In this document: positions 60,715 through 64,000 of the stretch, in pieces
How positions within the stretch are numbered: the first letter of the stretch is position 1
Layout of the letters: each line of letters starts with the position of its first letter
DNA from: Chitinophaga silvisoli
GTDB taxonomy: Bacteria > Bacteroidota > Bacteroidia > Chitinophagales > Chitinophagaceae
Direction of reading: 5' to 3'
NCBI RefSeq assembly: GCF_003412465.1
Contig: NZ_QTJV01000016.1
Coordinates: 1 to 64,000, forward strand
Length of the DNA: 64,000 nucleotides
The notes under the pieces: generated by a model
Told to the model about the DNA's origin: nothing
The model's input: the letters and a program-made list of their open reading frames with translations, nothing else
The model's database searches: none
Made by a program: the position numbers and the translations under genes

Positions 60715-61437
60715 TTAGATCATCAGCGCACCTCCATCGACGGTTACTACTTCTCCGCTGCTATATGACTGTTTCATGAGGTAGATGTAAGTAAGAGCGA
60801 TATCGTCAGGGTAGGCGACATATTTTACCGGCAATGCCTGGGCGAAGGTATCGAACAGCTGATCTTTTACAGCAGGGTCCATGCTATCCCAGAGATTTGA
60901 CCTCACCAGACCCGGACGTACCAGGTTTACCCTCACAGGAGCCAATTCCAGGGCCATAACGCGGGTAAAACCTTCCATTGCGGCACAGATACTACTGCCG
61001 ATACTCCAGCTGATATTGGGCTTTACAGCGGCAGTTCCGCTGGTCAGGGTAATTGAGCCCCCGGGATTGATAAGGGGAGCACCATATTTTACAGCGGCGA
61101 CGGCACCCCAGTAGCGGATATCGAAGTATTTACGGCTATCGGCAAGGTCCATGTCTTTGATGACAGAGAGGGAGAGGTTTTCACCTGCGGTGTAGACGAG
61201 GTGATCGAAGTGGCCAAAGCCGGCGAAAAATGACCGGATCGCCTGTTCGTCACTGAGGTCAACGCTATGTGTACCTGCAGTGGGAGGCAACTGTTGCGCG
61301 GCTTCATTCAACCTGTTTTGATTGCTGGATACGATTGTTACGATAGCCCCTTCTGCGGCGGCGGCTTTTGCAGTAGCTAGTCCTAGTCCTGTGCTTCCTC
61401 CAAGAATGAGCACTTTTTTGTTTGCTAAATTTTCCAT
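60715..61437 (-). CDS. atypical SDR lacking the YxxxK motif
   Basis: 240 residues with a good Rossmann motif (GGSTGLG near 14-20) and SDR-type strands through to the C-terminal VVTVDGGALMI. The catalytic segment reads WSIGSSICAAMEGF, so the usual Tyr and Lys are replaced by Gly and Cys. The catalytic Ser strand is present (LTSGTAA). This is a known subgroup of SDRs without YxxxK; either it uses another mechanism or it binds a cofactor without normal reduction. Likely controlled by the adjacent Crp/Fnr regulator. Confidence 0.85.
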   Translation of the reverse strand: MENLANKKVLILGGSTGLGLATAKAAAAEGAIVTIVSSNQNRLNEAAQQLPPTAGTHSVDLSDEQAIRSFFAGFGHFDHLVYTAGENLSLSVIKDMDLADSRKYFDIRYWGAVAAVKYGAPLINPGGSITLTSGTAAVKPNISWSIGSSICAAMEGFTRVMALELAPVRVNLVRPGLVRSNLWDSMDPAVKDQLFDTFAQALPVKYVAYPDDIALTYIYLMKQSYSSGEVVTVDGGALMI

Positions 61438-61486
61438 GAGGTAAAACTAGCCAGCCGCTCAGCCAATCTATTTACCATTTGGTAAA
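61438..61486 (-). promoter_or_regulatory. Crp/Fnr-type operator plus leaderless promoter of the SDR
   Basis: TTTACCATTTGGTAAA (61471-61486) is a near-perfect palindrome centred at 61478.5, inside the end of the crp gene. The minus-strand -7 box TAGTTTTA starts at 61449, exactly 29.5 bp from the centre, and CCTC (4 nt) separates it from the SDR ATG 61437. If transcription starts at that ATG the site is at -41.5. Confidence 0.7.
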
Positions 61487-61989
61487 TTCCTGCGGATGCG
61501 GCTCAGGGATTGCAGGGTAATGCCCAGGTAAGAAGCGATGTATCCTAATTGAACACGGGCAGCGATATCAGGGAGTCTTTCGAGGAACAGGCGGTAACGG
61601 GTACTGGCATTATGGCCATGCAGCATATTCTTGAACCGGATCTTCTGCAGTAAGCCCTGGGTGGTATACAGGTCAAAGGTCTTTTTGAAGGCAGCATCTT
61701 CCAGCATCAATTGGTTGAACTCATCTTTGCCAATGACCAGGACTTCTACATCAGTGGCAGCCTGTATGCCTTCCAGTGCAATGGTTTGTTCTAAAAAGCT
61801 ACCTAGTATGGTACAGAAATAATTCTCTTTCAGGAAATAATGGGTAATGTCTTCACCCTTATCCGACACGGACATAATGCGTACTACACCCTGGTTGATA
61901 TAATACAGGTGCCTGCAAATACCACCGGGAGCAAAGATAATTGCTCCTTCTTTGAAAAATTGCGTTTCAAACCGGCCTTTCCAATCCAT
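61468..61989 (-). CDS. Crp/Fnr family transcriptional regulator
   Basis: 173 residues from ATG 61989 (MDWKGRFETQF; the frame to 62025 precedes the promoter box). Compact sensor barrel and C-terminal HTH YLGITLQSLSRIRRNLP. Probably controls the SDR immediately downstream through the palindrome at 61471-61486. Confidence 0.9.
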   Translation of the reverse strand: MDWKGRFETQFFKEGAIIFAPGGICRHLYYINQGVVRIMSVSDKGEDITHYFLKENYFCTILGSFLEQTIALEGIQAATDVEVLVIGKDEFNQLMLEDAAFKKTFDLYTTQGLLQKIRFKNMLHGHNASTRYRLFLERLPDIAARVQLGYIASYLGITLQSLSRIRRNLPNGK

Positions 61990-62001
61990 GCTACAAATAT
62001 A
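61990..62001 (-). promoter_or_regulatory. promoter box 4 nt from start (probable leaderless)
   Basis: TATATTTG, then TAGC, then the crp ATG 61989. A -33 TTG lies about 20 bp upstream. Perfect TAnnTTTG match. Confidence 0.62.
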
Positions 62002-62014
62002 GTAACTTGCCTGC

Positions 62015-62704
62015 ATGAGAACCAATGAACAGGATAATGCCTTATTTGAAGACGGGAATAAATTTAAACTGGCTGTAGCGGATATGTATTATTTGCTTTC
62101 GAGGGAGTATCCTGCCAAGGCGGCGCTGGCACTGGTAGGCAACCGGTATGAAATGGTGAAGAAACAACAGGCGGCGTTGCTGGGAATGGTTTGTTCTGAG
62201 CAGGAACTGCAAAACAGGCGGGCGAAAGAACTGGCTGCGGGGCAGTTAAAAGATAAGATCCTATACATTGATGGCTTTAATATATTGATCCTGTTAGAAA
62301 CCCTGCTCGCCGGCGGTGTTGTTTTTAAAGGACTGGATGGCTGTTACAGGGATATTTCTTCTGTACATGGGACCTATAAACAGGTAGAGCAGACAGAGGC
62401 CGTGTTGTTATTAGCAGGCCGCACACTACAAGCCCTGGGATTGCAGCAGGTGGTATGGGTGTTTGACTCACCGGTATCTAATAGTGGGAAGTTAAAAAGC
62501 TATTGTTATGAGCTGGCCGCGAAGTATAACTTTCCCTGGGAGGTTGTGCTGCACCAGCACCCGGATCAGTACCTGATTGAAAATAAGGTATGGGCATGTA
62601 GTGCGGATGCATTTGTTTTGAATGAATGTAGGGCCTGGTTTAATTTAGCTGGGTATATCATTGCGCAGCATCAATTTGCAAAGCGGATTGTATCTGCCCA
62701 ATAG
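62015..62704 (+). CDS. DUF434 protein (with NYN/DUF5616-like domain)
   Basis: 229 residues. The N-terminal DUF434 domain (KLAVADMYYLLSREYPAKAALALVGNRY) is followed by a DUF5616-like domain with ILYIDGFNILILLE and VVWVFDSPVSNSGKL, which has the acidic pattern of NYN/PIN-type nucleases. A nuclease or RNA-processing role is an inference. Divergent from the crp gene at 61989. Confidence 0.82.
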   Translation: MRTNEQDNALFEDGNKFKLAVADMYYLLSREYPAKAALALVGNRYEMVKKQQAALLGMVCSEQELQNRRAKELAAGQLKDKILYIDGFNILILLETLLAGGVVFKGLDGCYRDISSVHGTYKQVEQTEAVLLLAGRTLQALGLQQVVWVFDSPVSNSGKLKSYCYELAAKYNFPWEVVLHQHPDQYLIENKVWACSADAFVLNECRAWFNLAGYIIAQHQFAKRIVSAQ

Positions 62705-62853
62705 ACCATTTGTTTTGTTTTGAAATCTTCCATGGAGACATGGAGGTAAAATACTTTCTTCCTGGCAGGGATTCTTTTTTTTGTAAAGACAAAAAACAAT
62801 AAGATGATAATTGGATAAAGCCAGAGCGCCCCTAACAGGATATAGAAATGCAT
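62671..62853 (-). CDS. possible small membrane protein
   Basis: 60 residues: one hydrophobic segment (about 3-24; YILLGALWLYPIIILLFFVF) followed by a basic stretch KKRIPARKKVF and a polar tail. The last 34 bp overlap the 3' end of the convergent DUF434 gene. No terminator or promoter supports it clearly, so it could be a chance frame. Confidence 0.35.
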   Translation of the reverse strand: MHFYILLGALWLYPIIILLFFVFTKKRIPARKKVFYLHVSMEDFKTKQMVYWADTIRFAN

Positions 62854-62919
62854 GGTATATGGGAATAGATTATTTACGGGATAAATATATGTAAATTCGT
62901 ATCAAATATTGCGCGCACA

Positions 62920-63498
62920 ATGAACAAAAGCAGGCTCGAAGCTTTCAGCGATGGTGTACTTGCCATCATCATCACCATTATGGTACTGGAAATCAAAATT
63001 CCACACGGCACTGACCTCTCAGCCATCAAACCCCTTATCCCTGTTGCCCTCTCCTATTTATTCAGCTTTATTTATGTAGGTATTTACTGGAACAATCACC
63101 ACCACCTCTTCCAGGTGGTGAAGGAAGTAAACGGGGCTATCCTCTGGGGTAATCTGCACCTGCTGTTCTGGATTTCGCTGCTTCCATTTGCGACCGGGTG
63201 GATAGATGAAAACCATTTTGCCTCGCTTCCTGTTGCCTTCTATGGCTTTATCCTTTTCATGTGTGGTGCCTCCTGGAAGTTACTGACGATTATTATTATC
63301 AAACATGAGGGAGAAAATTCCCGTCTCAAACAGGCGTATAAAAGTGATTATAAAACCTATGTGTCTATTGCGCTGTATATTTCCGGTATTTCAGTCGCAT
63401 GGCTCTATCCCATTGTCAGCGTGCTCTTTTATGTCATGATTGCTGTGATCTGGTTCATTCCTGACAGGAGGATTGAACGCAATCTTAAAAGCCACTAA
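62920..63498 (+). CDS. TMEM175 (DUF1211) family potassium channel-like protein
   Basis: 192 residues with six hydrophobic segments. The family signature RxxxFSDGVxAI is present as RLEAFSDGVLAI at residues 5-16, and WNNHHHLFQVV follows the third helix. Bacterial TMEM175 proteins form K+-leak channels as tetramers. The start is fixed by the signature. Confidence 0.9.
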   Translation: MNKSRLEAFSDGVLAIIITIMVLEIKIPHGTDLSAIKPLIPVALSYLFSFIYVGIYWNNHHHLFQVVKEVNGAILWGNLHLLFWISLLPFATGWIDENHFASLPVAFYGFILFMCGASWKLLTIIIIKHEGENSRLKQAYKSDYKTYVSIALYISGISVAWLYPIVSVLFYVMIAVIWFIPDRRIERNLKSH

Positions 63499-63516
63499 TC
63501 AATTTTCCTAAATTTC

Positions 63517-63535
63517 ATCGCTCAAAAGCGATTTA
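63517..63535 (+). terminator. weak hairpin after the TMEM175 gene
   Basis: ATCGCT (63517-63522) pairs with AGCGAT (63527-63532) with a 4-nt loop, followed by TTATT. Short, so only a possible terminator. Confidence 0.5.
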
Positions 63536-63673
63536 TTCTAAGCCCTAATTTTTCCGGAATTCGTAAACCGGCTAGTTTCCTATTGCCTAATTTTGAGCCC
63601 GCCACTTTTGTATGCGTCTATTCGAACCAACCTATTATGTCCATTAAGCACATTCTAAACCAATATTTATATA

Positions 63674-64000
63674 ATGCTTAAAAGCACGTCTATTCTGGCT
63701 GTACTAACCATTTGCAGCCTCGCCGTGATGGCCCAGCATGGCATCATTACAGGTGTAGTCAGCACTGCCGACGGCAAGCCCGCCCCTTTTGTTGACATCA
63801 CCCTGCAACCCGGCAATACAGGCACCTCCGCTGACCGGCAGGGGCATTACCAGATCAATAATATCAAAGCCGGTAAATATACTGTTGTCGCCAGCTTTAC
63901 AGGCTTGAAAGCACAGTTCCAACAGGTAGAAGTAGGAAATGATCAAACCGTGACAGTCAATTTCTCACTAAGTGAAGATAACCATACCTTACAGGAAGTT
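63674..64000 (+). CDS. TonB-dependent receptor, N-terminal part (truncated by window end)
   Basis: 109 residues visible from ATG 63674. Signal peptide to about VMAQ (residue 21), then a CarboxypepD_reg-like domain (GIITGVVSTADGKPAPFVDITL, QGHYQINNIKAGKYTVVASFTGLKAQ) and the beginning of the plug linker (NHTLQEV). Typical of outer-membrane receptors for siderophores or other metal chelates in Bacteroidota. The rest is outside the window. Confidence 0.85.
   Translation, partial: MLKSTSILAVLTICSLAVMAQHGIITGVVSTADGKPAPFVDITLQPGNTGTSADRQGHYQINNIKAGKYTVVASFTGLKAQFQQVEVGNDQTVTVNFSLSEDNHTLQEV

Noticed and set aside
1-64000. Defence systems, biosynthetic gene clusters, prophage, conjugative modules, tRNA or rRNA genes
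   Set aside because: I looked for their hallmark genes and structures and found none. The genes present are household, envelope, stress-response and regulatory types.

Overview
The window comes from a Bacteroidota chromosome, most likely a Chitinophaga-like member of the Chitinophagaceae. Evidence: promoters carry the Bacteroidota -7 box TAnnTTTG, Shine-Dalgarno sequences are largely absent, and the content is typical (paralogous Crp/Fnr, AraC, HxlR and LytTR regulators, DinB proteins, S41 peptidases, a GH31 glycosidase, the start of a TonB-dependent receptor). I saw no rRNA, tRNA, CRISPR array, intact insertion sequence or prophage. The first ~4.5 kb is clearly more AT-rich than the rest and begins with an SDR gene cut off at a junction, so it may have been acquired or rearranged.

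Layout. 1-7.3 kb: broken SDR, S41 peptidase, Crp/Fnr, nitroreductase, ester cyclase, MocR regulator and NmrA-like reductase; two related ~55-bp promoter-leader copies lie near 4.2 and 7.2 kb. 7.3-14.3 kb: DinB, NUDIX, envelope proteins, a beta-propeller protein, hydrolase and FAD monooxygenase operon, AraC. 14.4-20.1 kb: GH31, AraC-reductase pair, SDR-Crp pair. 20.1-31.4 kb: methyltransferase, azoreductase/HxlR pair, GyrI-like protein, methionine aminopeptidase, an SDR carrying a hexapeptide repeat, AraC, RluA and secreted proteins, with five tandem-repeat arrays. 31.6-44.7 kb: Crp, antiporter, phosphoesterase, MocR, GNAT, AraC, DinB pair, Crp-SDR operon, serine hydrolase, SDR. 44.8-53 kb: small operons, an M19 dipeptidase, and a LytS/LytTR two-component system flanked by three genes with a shared promoter element. 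53-64 kb: S41, SDR/HxlR pair, Crp-MFS operon, tyrS, sorbosone dehydrogenase, SDR-Crp pair, DUF434, TMEM175 and the start of a TonB receptor.

How the genes work together. Most of the window is made of small cassettes, each a transcription factor next to an oxidoreductase or transporter, as expected for detoxification or metabolite-response modules. Two regulatory codes can be read. First, four Crp/Fnr-linked promoters carry a 14-16 bp palindrome (core TTGnCA-WW-TGnCAA) centred exactly 29.5 bp upstream of the -7 box, which is about -41.5 from the inferred start, the class II activator position. Second, three promoters around the LytTR system share a ~23-25 bp element exactly 49 bp upstream of the -7 box.

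The most notable find is upstream of tyrS. A 34-residue leader ORF with five consecutive Tyr codons (eight Tyr in all) precedes a perfect intrinsic terminator that ends just before the tyrS start. A segment of the leader repeats the terminator's downstream arm and could form an antiterminator. This has the architecture of a ribosome-mediated, tyrosine-sensing attenuator for tyrosyl-tRNA synthetase. Other unexplained structures are ten promoters whose -7 box lies 4-5 nt before the start codon (probable leaderless mRNAs), a dispersed structured repeat with compensatory changes, tandem repeats that overlap gene ends, and a perfect 28-bp hairpin at 29.7 kb.
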